Origin: Alcaligenaceae bacterium
GTDB lineage: Bacteria; Pseudomonadota; Gammaproteobacteria; Burkholderiales; Burkholderiaceae_B
DNA length: 64,000 nucleotides
Direction of reading: 5' to 3'
Assembly (NCBI GenBank): GCA_013416435.1
Contig: JACCEN010000003.1
Coordinates: 1 to 64,000, forward strand
The notes under the pieces: generated by a model
The model's input: the letters and a program-made list of their open reading frames with translations, nothing else
Database searches by the model: none
Told to the model about the DNA's origin: nothing
Shown: one piece after another, positions 8,760 through 17,309 of the stretch
How the letters are laid out: each line of letters begins with the position of its first letter
Numbering within the stretch: the stretch's first letter is position 1
Made by a program: the position numbers and the translations under genes

Positions 8760-10868
8760 ATGAATATCCCGACTTCCCGTGCAGCGCGCCCGGCGCTTCC
8801 TGTTTCCGCATTGCGGGCCGGCAGCGCCATCTTGCTTGCCATCCTGCTTGCCGCTTGCGGCAGCGGCGATTCTTCCGACGGTTATTCCAGCAGCCCCGGC
8901 GGCCCTGGCGGCACCGGCGGATTGGGGGCCTTGCCGCCTACCACACAGGCAGTGACGTGCAAGGATTTCGACTTCAACGAAGTCACGGTCGAGCCCAAGT
9001 CGATCACCGTGCAAAACAATTCCGACGGTACGATCTACCCGGTCCTGTCCACCAGCAAGAATGCGGTCAACCAGTGGCTACAGGGGTGTTTCCGCAGTAC
9101 CGACCCCTACCCGACCGACTACGTATACAAGCTGTACGTCAACCAGGGCGAGGGCATACCGCCAGGATCCTCGGTTACGATCACGCTCCCCCTGTACAGC
9201 AAACTGTCTGACGATCGCTACATTACATGGTGGAATGGCGGTCGCATGGTGCTGGCCGACAGAAGCGAGCGATTGCTGGGCAGTGAAGATACGGAGCTGG
9301 CCACGCCCGATACGGTCGTATGCGAAGGGCAAGGCACCGAATGCAGCTTAAGCACGTATTCCAGCCCGGTCCAGTTTCCGGAAAATGTATACGCCCAGTT
9401 GTCCGAATATACCTTTGGCGACTCCGTCATTCCGGCCGGTGAGTCGGTGCGCCTGCTGAAGCCCGACAATGTCGGGTACAACATTTCTTATGTAGACCAT
9501 GTTTATATGCCCGTAGGCCTCGGACCCAAAGGCAACCCTTATATCGGCTACAGCGGCTCGGTGCAATCCCAGGCGTACTTCAGGAACAAGCTTGGGGCTT
9601 TCCTGGCCAACAACGACACGTCGGCCGGCAACGGGTGGCCGGTGTACAACCTTGCAGAGCTGAAACTGCCTGGCGGATACAATATTTTTGCGCAGCGGTC
9701 CGGCACCCTGCCGCCTAGCGATAACGTACCCGTCAAGCCGTCCCAGGGCTTCCCGCCCGTCCTGACCGTCATGAAATGCATCAACGACGGCTGCACCGAC
9801 GAAGAGAAGAAAAACCTGCACTTCGGCCAGGCGGTCCAGCATATGCAGAATCTGTGGGGTTCTTGCGTTGCCTGGACGCCCGACGAAGACTCGACGCCCT
9901 ACGTCACTGACACCAGCGTGGCTTGTCCGGCCCAGATGCAGGAGAACATGAAAGCCGTCAAGGACTTCTTCATCCAGAACCACCAAGATTACCTCGCCAT
10001 GTATAGCCGGGGCGAATGCGAGGGCTCCACGCCGCTGGTGCCCAAGTTCAATTACTGGAATGCCATGATGCACATCTATGGCTGGGTGCCCTACAACGAG
10101 GGTTGCGGGGCGGATGCGAATCCCTTGGCGAATACGTCGATCAAGCAATGGGACCATGCAAAGATCCAGCCCATGTATATCCACGAGCTGCAATACAACT
10201 ATCAGCAACAGGCCGTGAAGAATGATCCTCGACTCGTGTTCAATCCTTATGTCCAGCTGATCCACGACGACCTTCAGATGAATGCCTATGGCTTTTCGGT
10301 GGACGATGCGGTGGGCTTCATGAGCGAGCTGGGCAGCGGCCTGATCTTTACCGTGGGTGGTCCGCAAGGTTTGGAAAACGAAAAGCAGTTCAGCTATGCC
10401 GATGGCTTCTTTCTGGATATTGGCGTGCCGCCCTCCAAGATAGGCCGTGAGGGAGAACCATTGATCAAGAGGTATGGTGTATGTACGTTCAACCAAGACC
10501 CTGATGACCTGAACTGCGAGAAAGACAAGCAGGATGTCATCATGCCCACCCACAGCCAGATAGCGGGCTTCAGGGTCGGTACCGTGGCTTCCTACCCCAT
10601 CAAGGTGCGCTTCACCGATGCGGCAGACAATCTGTACACCATACGCGTCAATGAGAAGTTCGCTGAGTGCAACGAGGGCGACACCGTCTGCCCGAGAAAC
10701 CGGACCGGCATTGTCGACAAGGCGTCTTGCTTGGTGGTCAATAGCCGCGGAGAAAAACACGACAAGTCGGATGACTGGTGCGGACCCGTCGATCCCAATC
10801 AGCAAAAAGAAAAGCAATTGACCAAGAACCACCTGGGCTTTCCGAAGCCGGTCGATTTCCTGCCGTAA
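8760..10868 (+). CDS. Large predicted outer-membrane lipoprotein of unknown function
   Basis: The start is placed at the ATG at 8760 (MNIPTSRAARPALP), preceded by GAAGG; an in-frame TTG lies 15 bases upstream. The product has about 702 residues. A lipoprotein signal peptide ends in the lipobox LLAAC, followed by a Gly/Ser/Pro-rich linker and a large exported domain with many Cys residues (likely disulfides). VEPKSITVQNNSDGTIYPVL near the start of the mature domain and NAYGFSVDDAVGF later recall the thaumatin-like / beta-1,3-glucanase (GH64) fold, but this is only a resemblance. It is divergent from a two-component system with a possible carbohydrate sensor, which would fit an envelope or polysaccharide-related role. 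The function is not recognised. Confidence 0.75.
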   Translation: MNIPTSRAARPALPVSALRAGSAILLAILLAACGSGDSSDGYSSSPGGPGGTGGLGALPPTTQAVTCKDFDFNEVTVEPKSITVQNNSDGTIYPVLSTSKNAVNQWLQGCFRSTDPYPTDYVYKLYVNQGEGIPPGSSVTITLPLYSKLSDDRYITWWNGGRMVLADRSERLLGSEDTELATPDTVVCEGQGTECSLSTYSSPVQFPENVYAQLSEYTFGDSVIPAGESVRLLKPDNVGYNISYVDHVYMPVGLGPKGNPYIGYSGSVQSQAYFRNKLGAFLANNDTSAGNGWPVYNLAELKLPGGYNIFAQRSGTLPPSDNVPVKPSQGFPPVLTVMKCINDGCTDEEKKNLHFGQAVQHMQNLWGSCVAWTPDEDSTPYVTDTSVACPAQMQENMKAVKDFFIQNHQDYLAMYSRGECEGSTPLVPKFNYWNAMMHIYGWVPYNEGCGADANPLANTSIKQWDHAKIQPMYIHELQYNYQQQAVKNDPRLVFNPYVQLIHDDLQMNAYGFSVDDAVGFMSELGSGLIFTVGGPQGLENEKQFSYADGFFLDIGVPPSKIGREGEPLIKRYGVCTFNQDPDDLNCEKDKQDVIMPTHSQIAGFRVGTVASYPIKVRFTDAADNLYTIRVNEKFAECNEGDTVCPRNRTGIVDKASCLVVNSRGEKHDKSDDWCGPVDPNQQKEKQLTKNHLGFPKPVDFLP

Positions 10869-10877
10869 CGCAACGCT

Positions 10878-10907
10878 GGGGCCAGACCCCGTACCGGGTC
10901 TGACCCC
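10878..10907. repeat. GGGGTCAGACCCC-type palindromic repeat (variant GGGGCCAGACCCC)
   Basis: A 30-base unit with two changes from the usual form (GGGGCCAG at the left, TACC in the centre). It lies in the short gap between the convergent lipoprotein and small membrane protein genes, where it could act as a two-way terminator. Confidence 0.88.
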
Positions 10908-10919
10908 TTCCTGCCTCCT

Positions 10920-11288
10920 TCAGTTTCTTTTGCCGATTTTGCCCGCCGTGCGGCGCCCATCCCGAATCCGCAGCCATGCATACCGTGGGAACGTCACCCA
11001 CTGTTCAAGCATCAGTCGGATGAGTGCGTTGCCTGGACTGGTAAAAGGGGCCGGTGGACGGGATTCCTGGCGGTGGCCCCAGCCTTGTGCGCCCAGGGCT
11101 GCCACCATGGCGAACAGGCCTGCCAACGCCAGCGTGATTGACAAAACGCATACGCCCCAGAAGAAGATGACGGTACCCGCCATGAAGACGGGAGCTGTCA
11201 TCAAATGCACCCAAAAATTTGTCCGACTGGCGTGTACTTGCGGATAGTCGTTCCATTGCCTGCGTAATATCGATGAGATGGCCATCAT
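10920..11288 (-). CDS. Small membrane protein, Mpo1/YGL010w-like (tentative)
   Basis: 122 residues. The N-terminal part WNDYPQVHASRTNFWVHLMT followed by APVFMAGTVIFFWGVCVLSI resembles the H-x4-N-x3-H pattern and first transmembrane hairpin of the Mpo1-like (DUF962/YGL010w) membrane proteins. Two hydrophobic segments lie at about 28-47 and 50-68, and the C-terminus is basic. Mpo1 of yeast is a fatty-acid alpha-oxidation dioxygenase; whether the bacterial proteins share that activity is unproven. It is transcribed away from a TetR gene, with a palindromic operator between them, so it is the probable target of that repressor. Confidence 0.6.
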   Translation of the reverse strand: MMAISSILRRQWNDYPQVHASRTNFWVHLMTAPVFMAGTVIFFWGVCVLSITLALAGLFAMVAALGAQGWGHRQESRPPAPFTSPGNALIRLMLEQWVTFPRYAWLRIRDGRRTAGKIGKRN

Positions 11289-11304
11289 TCTTTCCCCTGA
11301 GTTG

Positions 11305-11319
11305 GTTTACAATGTAAAC
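11305..11319. promoter_or_regulatory. Palindromic operator 1, probable TetR site
   Basis: GTTTACAATGTAAAC is a perfect 7-1-7 palindrome in the 56-base gap between the divergent small membrane protein gene (start 11288) and the TetR gene. TetR-family dimers bind palindromes of this size. Confidence 0.8.
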
Positions 11320-11344
11320 ATATAGGATTGAATTCTAAGGGTGG

Positions 11345-11935
11345 ATGTTTACGATGTCAACATCGTCGCAAAAATATCATCATGGTGATTTGCGCCAGGC
11401 ATTGCTGGACGAAGGCATGGCGCTGGTCCAGGAAAGCGGGCCTGACGCGCTGACTTTGCGCAAGCTGGCGCAGCGGCTGGGCGTATCCGCCATGGCGCCG
11501 TATCGGCACTACCCGGACAAAGAAGCGTTGTTGGCAGCGATCGCCGCCGAGGGCTTTCGACGATTGCAGGCGAGGCTTGAAGCGGCGGAACGGTCCGATG
11601 AATCGCCAGGTTCGACGCTGTTGCGCGAGGGTATCGCCTACGTGCTGTTCGCCTTGGACAACCCGGCCCTATTTCGCCTGATGTTCGGCACGAACAGGCC
11701 CCAGGGTCTTGACCCCGATCTAGATGCCGCCCGCGCCGGCGCTTTTGGTGTATTGATGCGTCACATGCAGGCTAGCGCCAGCACCGACGAGCGCAGCGCT
11801 CGAGCGCGGGGCTGCTGGTCGCTGGTGCATGGCCTGGCGTTGTTGCTGCTGGATGGGCTGTTGCAGGTGCCCGAGGGAGTGCCCCCCGAGGCCTGGATAG
11901 GCCGGATCCTGGAAAGCACGACCGCAAAGCAATAG
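11345..11935 (+). CDS. TetR-family transcriptional repressor
   Basis: 196 residues. The N-terminal helix-turn-helix is KYHHGDLRQALLDEGMALVQ then LRKLAQRLGVSAMAPYRHYP, a typical TetR N-terminus of the YHHGDLR subgroup, with a C-terminal ligand-binding and dimer domain of the WHG type (FALDNPALFRLMFG). Two ATGs are possible, 11345 and 11354; the second leaves operator 2 mostly upstream of the coding region. The promoter gap carries two copies of a GTTTAC-type palindrome, so autoregulation and control of the divergent membrane protein gene are likely. Confidence 0.93.
   Translation: MFTMSTSSQKYHHGDLRQALLDEGMALVQESGPDALTLRKLAQRLGVSAMAPYRHYPDKEALLAAIAAEGFRRLQARLEAAERSDESPGSTLLREGIAYVLFALDNPALFRLMFGTNRPQGLDPDLDAARAGAFGVLMRHMQASASTDERSARARGCWSLVHGLALLLLDGLLQVPEGVPPEAWIGRILESTTAKQ
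11347..11361. promoter_or_regulatory. Palindromic operator 2, overlapping the TetR start region
   Basis: GTTTACGATGTCAAC repeats operator 1 with two changes. It lies 42 bases downstream (about four helical turns) across the start of the TetR coding region, suggesting cooperative autorepression. Confidence 0.7.
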
Positions 11936-11942
11936 GATTGCG

Positions 11943-11972
11943 GGGGTCAGACCCCGTACGGGGTCTGACCCC
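11943..11972. repeat. GGGGTCAGACCCC palindromic repeat
   Basis: The perfect 30-base unit with centre GTAC, in the gap between the convergent TetR and GntR genes, where it may serve as a two-way terminator. Confidence 0.95.
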
Positions 11973-11986
11973 TGGGTTTGGCCTCT

Positions 11987-12682
11987 TCAGTCCCAATCCA
12001 CCCGATGTACTGCGTCGGCATCTAATTGGCTCAGAATATGCTTGCCAGCGTATTTCAGGTCTTCTTCAACTGCCAGGCGCGCCTCGATAGGGTCGGCTCG
12101 CCGAATCGCCTGGATCAATCGCAAGTGGGGATGGACCGGCAACGGTTGAAAGCCGTTTGAGTAAGCCAGGCGCAATGACGGGCCGCAACGCAGCCACAAT
12201 GACCTGACCAATTCCTCAAGCACTGGCATATGGGCGGCGTGCAGATAATGGAAATGGAATTGCTCGTTTCCATGTAGGGCGTCATTGACACGGCCTTGAC
12301 GCTGGGAATCGGCGACACCTTGATGAATGGCTTCCAATTGGTCGGCTACGTCGTCGCGCCCTTCGGGCATCAATGCAACGGCCTGCGCAGCAACGCTTTC
12401 CAAATTCAGTCGAAGATTGATGATCTCTATGTAAGTGTCGGCCGTGATGACGGGCACGATAGCGACGCCGCGATCATCAAGTTGCAGCGCACCGTCGGAC
12501 ACCAGCCGCTGAATGGCGTCACGCACCGGTGTAGGACTTATTCCAAGTTCTTCCGCCAGGGTTCGGTAAACCAGGCGTCGTCCTGACTCAAGCCTTCCCT
12601 GGACGATGGCATTCCGTATCTGTTGGTAAGCAAGTTCGGAAAGGCTGAGCTGCCCCGCGATCGGGCTGAGCGATTGGTTCAT
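11987..12682 (-). CDS. GntR-family regulator, FCD (FadR/VanR-type) subfamily
   Basis: 231 residues. The N-terminal winged helix (residues about 15-75) has LAYQQIRNAIVQGRLESGRR and LAEELGISPTPVRDAIQRLV, the GntR signature with PVRDA/EA. The C-terminal all-helical FCD domain (about 85-220) starts at IEIINLRLNLESVAAQAVAL and contains the usual His/Asp metal and ligand residues (NEQFHFHYLHAA). It sits downstream of, and separated by a terminator-like hairpin from, the TPP enzyme-SDR-Bug operon on the same strand, which is its most probable target. Confidence 0.92.
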   Translation of the reverse strand: MNQSLSPIAGQLSLSELAYQQIRNAIVQGRLESGRRLVYRTLAEELGISPTPVRDAIQRLVSDGALQLDDRGVAIVPVITADTYIEIINLRLNLESVAAQAVALMPEGRDDVADQLEAIHQGVADSQRQGRVNDALHGNEQFHFHYLHAAHMPVLEELVRSLWLRCGPSLRLAYSNGFQPLPVHPHLRLIQAIRRADPIEARLAVEEDLKYAGKHILSQLDADAVHRVDWD

Positions 12683-12705
12683 CTGTTCAATTCAGCCGAC
12701 CGGCA

Positions 12706-12740
12706 AAAGAGCACACCTTCTGGCGTGCCAGAAGGTGTGC
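12706..12740 (-). terminator. Intrinsic terminator after the Bug gene
   Basis: GCACACCTTCTGGC and GCCAGAAGGTGTGC are perfect 14-base arms (12711-12724 and 12727-12740) with a 2-base loop. Read on the minus strand the hairpin is followed by CTCTTTTG, and it lies just after the Bug stop at 12762. Confidence 0.8.
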
Positions 12741-12761
12741 TTGTGACCAGCTCTGGCGAGT

Positions 12762-13715
12762 TTAATTCGAAATACGTGGAATATTGGCTGCCTTTATGGC
12801 GGCGCCCATCGTGTCGTAGCCGGATTTTAACGCATCGCGATATTGATCGCCGGTCAGGCCGGTTGGATTGATGCCGATTGTGCTGAAACGCTCGAGCACC
12901 TCAGCATCCTTAAGTCCATTCAAGCAGGCGGATTCCAGCCGCTTCACTGCCTCGGTGGGAGCGCCCGCTCGTAGGCCCAATCCAATCCACGAGTCGACTT
13001 CGACCGGATAGCCGGCTTCTTTGAGGGTCGGGACCTCTGGTGCCATGGGCCAGCGCATGGGACTTGCCGAGGCAAGCATGCGCATTTGTCCGTTCGCAAC
13101 ATAGGGGACGATGTCGCCGGGATTTTGCACCATGGCTTCGATATGTCCTCCCAATAGCGCAGCGCGGACCTCCGCGCCTGAGTTGTAGGGTACCTGAATG
13201 AATTTGGAGCCGGTGATCCTGCCCAGCTCCAGCAAGGCAATCAGGTTGGGCGTGGAGGCGCCGCCAAATGAAATGCCCTTGTCATTTTTCGCGGCTGCAA
13301 CGAGTTCGTCAATGGTCTTGTGAGGAGAGTCCGAGCGCACGGCAACGCCGTATAAGTAGCGCCCGAAGCCGCAAACCCAGTCGAAGTCATTCAGGGTATA
13401 GCTGACGTTCATGAGATGAGGCGAAATGGCTTGGGTGGCGTAGGTCACTACCCCGAGGCGGTAGGGATCAGGGGCTTGCTTGGCCAGCCAGGATACGGCC
13501 ATTGTGCCCAGGGCGCCGGCTCTATTGTCGACCACGATGGACTTGCCCAGGTCCTTTTCCATGGCACTGGCGATGATGCGGGCGGCAACATCCGTGTTGG
13601 AACCAGGGCCATAGTTGACGGTCATGGTCATTTCCTTCTCCGGGAAACTCGCCATGGCGGCGCAGGGTGTGGCGCATAGCGCGACAAAGCTCAGTTTTAA
13701 TAGTGGATGCTTCAT
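12762..13715 (-). CDS. Bug-type (TTT) periplasmic solute receptor
   Basis: 317 residues with a signal peptide (MKHPLLKLSFVALCATPCAA). FPEKEMTMTVNYGPGSNTDV is the family's first strand and ligand-binding loop, here NYGPGSNTD instead of the common FPPGGxxD. VVDNRAGALGTMAVSWLAK and the later VPTLKEAGYPVEVDSWIGLG are family landmarks. The start has an AAGGAG box seven bases upstream. Bug proteins deliver small carboxylates to a TctA/TctB membrane pair, which is not in this window. It is the last gene of the TPP enzyme-SDR-Bug operon and is followed by an intrinsic terminator. The changed binding loop may mean an atypical ligand. Confidence 0.93.
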   Translation of the reverse strand: MKHPLLKLSFVALCATPCAAMASFPEKEMTMTVNYGPGSNTDVAARIIASAMEKDLGKSIVVDNRAGALGTMAVSWLAKQAPDPYRLGVVTYATQAISPHLMNVSYTLNDFDWVCGFGRYLYGVAVRSDSPHKTIDELVAAAKNDKGISFGGASTPNLIALLELGRITGSKFIQVPYNSGAEVRAALLGGHIEAMVQNPGDIVPYVANGQMRMLASASPMRWPMAPEVPTLKEAGYPVEVDSWIGLGLRAGAPTEAVKRLESACLNGLKDAEVLERFSTIGINPTGLTGDQYRDALKSGYDTMGAAIKAANIPRISN

Positions 13716-13751
13716 GTCTCTTCTCCTTTGGATTTGATTTGTATGTGGAAA

Positions 13752-14501
13752 TCAGTTCATGTAGATCCCACCATTTACATCCAGACAACTGCCGGTTATG
13801 TACGACGCTTCCGGTGATAATAGAAACTCGATGCTGGCTGCGATTTCGTGGGCCGAGGCGAAGCGCCCGATTGGGATCGCAGCCTTGGCCAGGGCCAACT
13901 GCGCTGGACTTGTTGCTTTGGTCATTGGAGTGTCTACCCTTCCGGGGGCCACACAGTTGACTGTGACGCCACGATCGGCGTAAATACCGGCCAGCGCACG
14001 GCTTACGCCTATCAGACCCGCTTTAGAGGCATGATACTCAAGGCCTGCCGGTGGAACATGCATACGCCCTGCTCGCGAGGCAACGTTCACCACCCGTCCA
14101 TAGCCGGCGCGCGCCATCTCGGGTATGAGTTCCCGGCACAAGATGACGGGAGCGAGCAGATTGACTCGCTGTACTTTTTCCCAGTCGTCGACGGTGAGCG
14201 CTTCGAGCGCAATGGACTCCCCGTTGAGCTTGATCGTCATGCCGCCGCAGTTGACCAGATTGGAACAACCTTGGAGTTGCTCCCGTGCATTGTTGGCCAA
14301 GCGCGTCAGATGGGCTTCGTTTGCCAAGTCGGCGGTTTCCGCCCAGGCAGTGACTCCTTGCGCGCAGAGTTCCCGCGCGACGTCGTGCACATGGTCATCA
14401 CGGTCAGTCAGATACAGAGCATGCCCGGACTTCGCCAGCCGCTCAGCCAGTACGCGTCCTACGCCGCTTGCTGCGCCGGTTATCAATGTCTTGGGTTTCA
14501 T
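13752..14501 (-). CDS. Short-chain dehydrogenase/reductase (SDR)
   Basis: 249 residues, the classical SDR length. TLITGAASGVGRVLAERLAK is the TGxxxGxG cofactor motif at the N-terminus, ending near a D-R segment (YLTDRDDH) that favours NAD(H). NCGG stands in place of the usual NNAG. The catalytic set is Ser in NVASRAG and Tyr-x3-Lys in YHASKAG, and the C-terminus has SYITGSCLDVNGG. It overlaps the upstream TPP enzyme gene by 4 bases and is followed closely by the Bug gene, so the three are one operon. It probably oxidises or reduces an alcohol/ketone made or used by the TPP enzyme; the substrate is unknown. Confidence 0.93.
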   Translation of the reverse strand: MKPKTLITGAASGVGRVLAERLAKSGHALYLTDRDDHVHDVARELCAQGVTAWAETADLANEAHLTRLANNAREQLQGCSNLVNCGGMTIKLNGESIALEALTVDDWEKVQRVNLLAPVILCRELIPEMARAGYGRVVNVASRAGRMHVPPAGLEYHASKAGLIGVSRALAGIYADRGVTVNCVAPGRVDTPMTKATSPAQLALAKAAIPIGRFASAHEIAASIEFLLSPEASYITGSCLDVNGGIYMN

Positions 14502-16282
14502 ACATGCGCCTCCATGTCGGCGTAATGCGTGAAGGGCGGAAAGGCGTTCGGATCACAGCGTATTTCTATTAGCGTTGTCAACGTGTTGTGCTTGGCTTGG
14601 TGAAGCGCATTGGCGATCTGTGAGGGCTCCGTGACCGGAATTGCCTCGCACCCGGCTCCGCGCGCTATGGCGCAGTGGTCGACCTCGGTGAAGTTGACCG
14701 CACTGTTGTGCATGCCGAACCGTGCATTGTCGGAATGCTTCGAGAACCCGAGAATGCTGTTGTTCAAGACGATCAGCACCACTTTCAACGCCATTCGGCG
14801 CGCCGTTTCCAATTCGGACCAGACATGACCGAAGCCGCCGTCTCCTGAGACGCAGTAGATGGTCCCGTCTGCCGTGGCAGCGCGAGCTCCCAGCGCCATC
14901 GGAAAACCCCAACCCAGCCCCGCCATCCCGCGCGGCGTCAAGAAGCGTTGGCCTGCACGCCTGGAGGTCAGATAGTTGACCGTCCAGAAGGATGAATAGC
15001 TGGCGTCCGCTACGACAATATCGTTATCTTCCAGAACGGCATCCAGTTCTTTCATGAGCCTTTCCGGCCTGATGGGAGCGGCGTTCGAATCGAGTACCGC
15101 GGCCGCCTCTTCACGATATCGCGCCTTCCCTTGTCTGATGAGTTGCATGACGCTTTCTCGGTTGTGCTGACGCAGGCCAAGATCCTGTTCGTGCAGCGCA
15201 TCGACTAGTGCTTCCAGCGTTTCCCGAGCGTCCCCTTGTAGTCGATATGCCTCATAGTTGCGGCCAATCTCTTGGCTGTCTATGTCGATATGGATATAGT
15301 TGGCCGTCTTCGGGTATAGCGTGTAGGAATCGGTGCCGTTCTGATTGCTGCGGTTTCCAACCAGAACGACCAAGTCGGATTCGGTGACCAGTGAGCGCAG
15401 GTATCTGGTGGGGCTATTGACTCCCATGGCAGAGCCGACCACGCCGACGGTCAAGGGGTGCAAATCGGAGACGGCGCCTTTGCCCATCATGGTGGTGGCC
15501 ACTGGTAAGTGAGCTTCTTCCTGCAGGCGCTCCAGTGCGGTGGCCGCGCCAGATAAGTGAACGCCGCCTCCCGCGATGACGATCGGGTGTTTTGCCATGG
15601 CGATGCGCCGTGCTGCTTCACGCAGTTTCGAAGGAGGCGGGATCGATCGGTCCAGAGGGAAATGGCCGAGGTTTGCCTGGCGTGACAGCATAGGCCCGGG
15701 CTCAAGCAGCATGTCCGCAGGCAGCATCAGGGCCACGGGGCCGGGCCGACCCGAGGCGGCGATCGTGAACGCCATGTCCACATATTCCTCTACTCGAGAG
15801 GACAGATGAACTACCCGGGCCCACTTGGTGCAGCCTGCATAGAGCGCAAGGTGATCGTATTCCTGAAATGCGTTTTTATCGGTGAACTCGCGATTAACGT
15901 CCTGAATCAGTGCGACCATAGGCGTGGAAGCCTTCATGGCTTCACTCATGGCTGCTACCAGTAACGTGGCGGCGGGGCCATTCTGTGCAGCCAGCACACA
16001 TACCTTTCCGGAAATACGCGAATAGCCATCCCCCATATAGCCTCCCGCATTTTCCGTCCTATAGCCGACTTGCGTGATGCCGAGCTCTTCGCAGGTCAGC
16101 ATCAATAGATTCGGAATACCCTGCCCAAAAACGTGGGTCACGCCGTGGCGGAGCAGGACCCGACTGATGGCATGTGCGGTCGTATGGGCGCCGGCTAGAT
16201 TAAAGCCGGGTGCCTTAAGCGGGCTGGGTTTGTTGTTGGCGGCGGGCTGTGGGTCTTTTGGAAGGAATCGGGCGTCATTCAT
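14498..16282 (-). CDS. Thiamine-diphosphate-dependent enzyme, acetolactate synthase-like
   Basis: The ATG at 16282 (MNDARFLPKDPQ) is preferred; the frame extends 26 codons further into a region with repeats that looks like promoter. About 594 residues. N-terminal TPP domain with HAISRVLLRHGVTHVFGQGI and the catalytic Glu in GYRTENAGGYMGDGYSR; a central domain; and a C-terminal TPP-binding motif GDGGFGHVWSELETARRM ending in VLNNS. This is the layout of acetolactate synthase, benzaldehyde lyase and related decarboxylases/lyases. The fused small N-terminal extension is unremarkable. First gene of an operon with SDR and Bug. No small subunit gene is nearby, so a catabolic carboligase or decarboxylase is more likely than biosynthetic IlvB. 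Confidence 0.88.
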   Translation of the reverse strand: MNDARFLPKDPQPAANNKPSPLKAPGFNLAGAHTTAHAISRVLLRHGVTHVFGQGIPNLLMLTCEELGITQVGYRTENAGGYMGDGYSRISGKVCVLAAQNGPAATLLVAAMSEAMKASTPMVALIQDVNREFTDKNAFQEYDHLALYAGCTKWARVVHLSSRVEEYVDMAFTIAASGRPGPVALMLPADMLLEPGPMLSRQANLGHFPLDRSIPPPSKLREAARRIAMAKHPIVIAGGGVHLSGAATALERLQEEAHLPVATTMMGKGAVSDLHPLTVGVVGSAMGVNSPTRYLRSLVTESDLVVLVGNRSNQNGTDSYTLYPKTANYIHIDIDSQEIGRNYEAYRLQGDARETLEALVDALHEQDLGLRQHNRESVMQLIRQGKARYREEAAAVLDSNAAPIRPERLMKELDAVLEDNDIVVADASYSSFWTVNYLTSRRAGQRFLTPRGMAGLGWGFPMALGARAATADGTIYCVSGDGGFGHVWSELETARRMALKVVLIVLNNSILGFSKHSDNARFGMHNSAVNFTEVDHCAIARGAGCEAIPVTEPSQIANALHQAKHNTLTTLIEIRCDPNAFPPFTHYADMEAHV

Positions 16283-16324
16283 TGCTCTATGAAATCCTGA
16301 GTCAGTAAATGTTTGATGTTTAGT

Positions 16325-16345
16325 GTTTGATGTATGATGTATCAA
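16325..16345. promoter_or_regulatory. Candidate operator upstream of the TPP-SDR-Bug operon
   Basis: TTTGAT and ATCAAA arms enclose GTATGATGT; a related TTTGATGTTTAG precedes it at about 16311. It lies about 43 bases before the TPP gene start, a suitable place for the FCD-GntR regulator at 11987-12682 to bind. This is a weak call from symmetry only. Confidence 0.4.
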
Positions 16346-16561
16346 ATAAACAATGAGCAAAATGAGTACATACCCTAGTAAGACTTAGGTGTAAGTCAAC
16401 GAAAGTTGCAATCATGGGTATTGCGGTCTGGCACAACGTGGCAGCGAATAGTGCGCAACCCACGCGTTGCGCAGCGGCGCTGGGGGAACTTGGTTTGACG
16501 GACATGAGTGTCTCCGCTTTTGTACTGAGGTAGTAGTTCGGTGTTATGGGTGTGTGAAGCG

Positions 16562-17309
16562 TCAGTTCGGCTTGATGTTCTGTGCCTTCACCAATGCTTG
16601 CATGCGTTCCAGTGCGCGCTTGATCTCCGCCGCATGCTCGGCGGGCCTGGTCCCGTTCGGCTCCGCGCCGGCGGCCCGCAGGCGCAACCAGGCCGTACCA
16701 TCCTGCTTCATTGGCTTCTTCGATGCCGACGTCGGCGAAAGTCGGCGTGTCGGGCAGGTTTTCGACGCGTTTGGCGGAGGCAAGCACGATGGGGCGCAGC
16801 TTGCCTGATTTGATGTGGGCGGATGCGGATGGCAGCGCATCGATCAGGATGGGTACATGCCCGGAGATGACGTCGATGGCTGCCGGCCCCGCGCCCCGGT
16901 ACGGCACGTGCATGATGGATGTGCCGGTGGAAAGCTTGAACTGCTCGCCCAGCATATGGCCGCTTCCGCAGGTTCCCGAGGTGGCGTACTCGTACTTGTC
17001 CGGGCTGGCTTTGATCAGGGCCAGGAGTTCGCTGTAGTCCTTGGCGGGAACCGAGGGATTCACCAGCATCACGTGCGGTGAACTGGCCAATTTGGTAATT
17101 GGCGTGAAATCCTTGATCGGGTCATAGGAAACGGTCGGGTGCAGGCGGGATGGATGGCAAAGCCCGATGCCGAGGACAGGCCGATCGTATAGCCATCGGG
17201 CGCCGAGCGTGCGATGGCTTCGGCGCCGATGGATCCGCTCGCGCCGCCTTTGTTTTCCACCACCACCGATTGTCCCAGCACTTTCCCCATCTCGTCGGCG
17301 CGGGCCGCC
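16562..17309 (-). pseudogene. Bug-type receptor remnant, N-terminus missing and twice frameshifted
   Basis: Family sequence is present in three frames. ADEMGKVLGQSVVVENKGGA through APDGYTIGLSSASGFAIHPA lies at about 17310-17150. LHPTVSYDPIKDFTPITKLA through FADVGIEEANEAGWYGLVAP follows in a second frame down to about 16680. The C-terminus (RALERMQALVKAQNIKPN, stop at 16562) is in a third frame. The signal peptide and first strand, including the binding loop, are missing; in their place is the N-terminal part of an etfA-like gene. This is a deletion fusion plus two indels, so no functional receptor can be made. Confidence 0.85.

Noticed and set aside
8745-8760. TTG at 8745 as the lipoprotein start
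   Set aside because: ATG at 8760 has a GAAGG upstream and leaves a normal-length lipoprotein signal.
9348-10832. 494-codon open frame on the minus strand opposite the lipoprotein gene
   Set aside because: It is the codon-position shadow of a GC-rich gene; it has no recognisable domain, and the plus-strand frame has a signal peptide, lipobox and better codon use.
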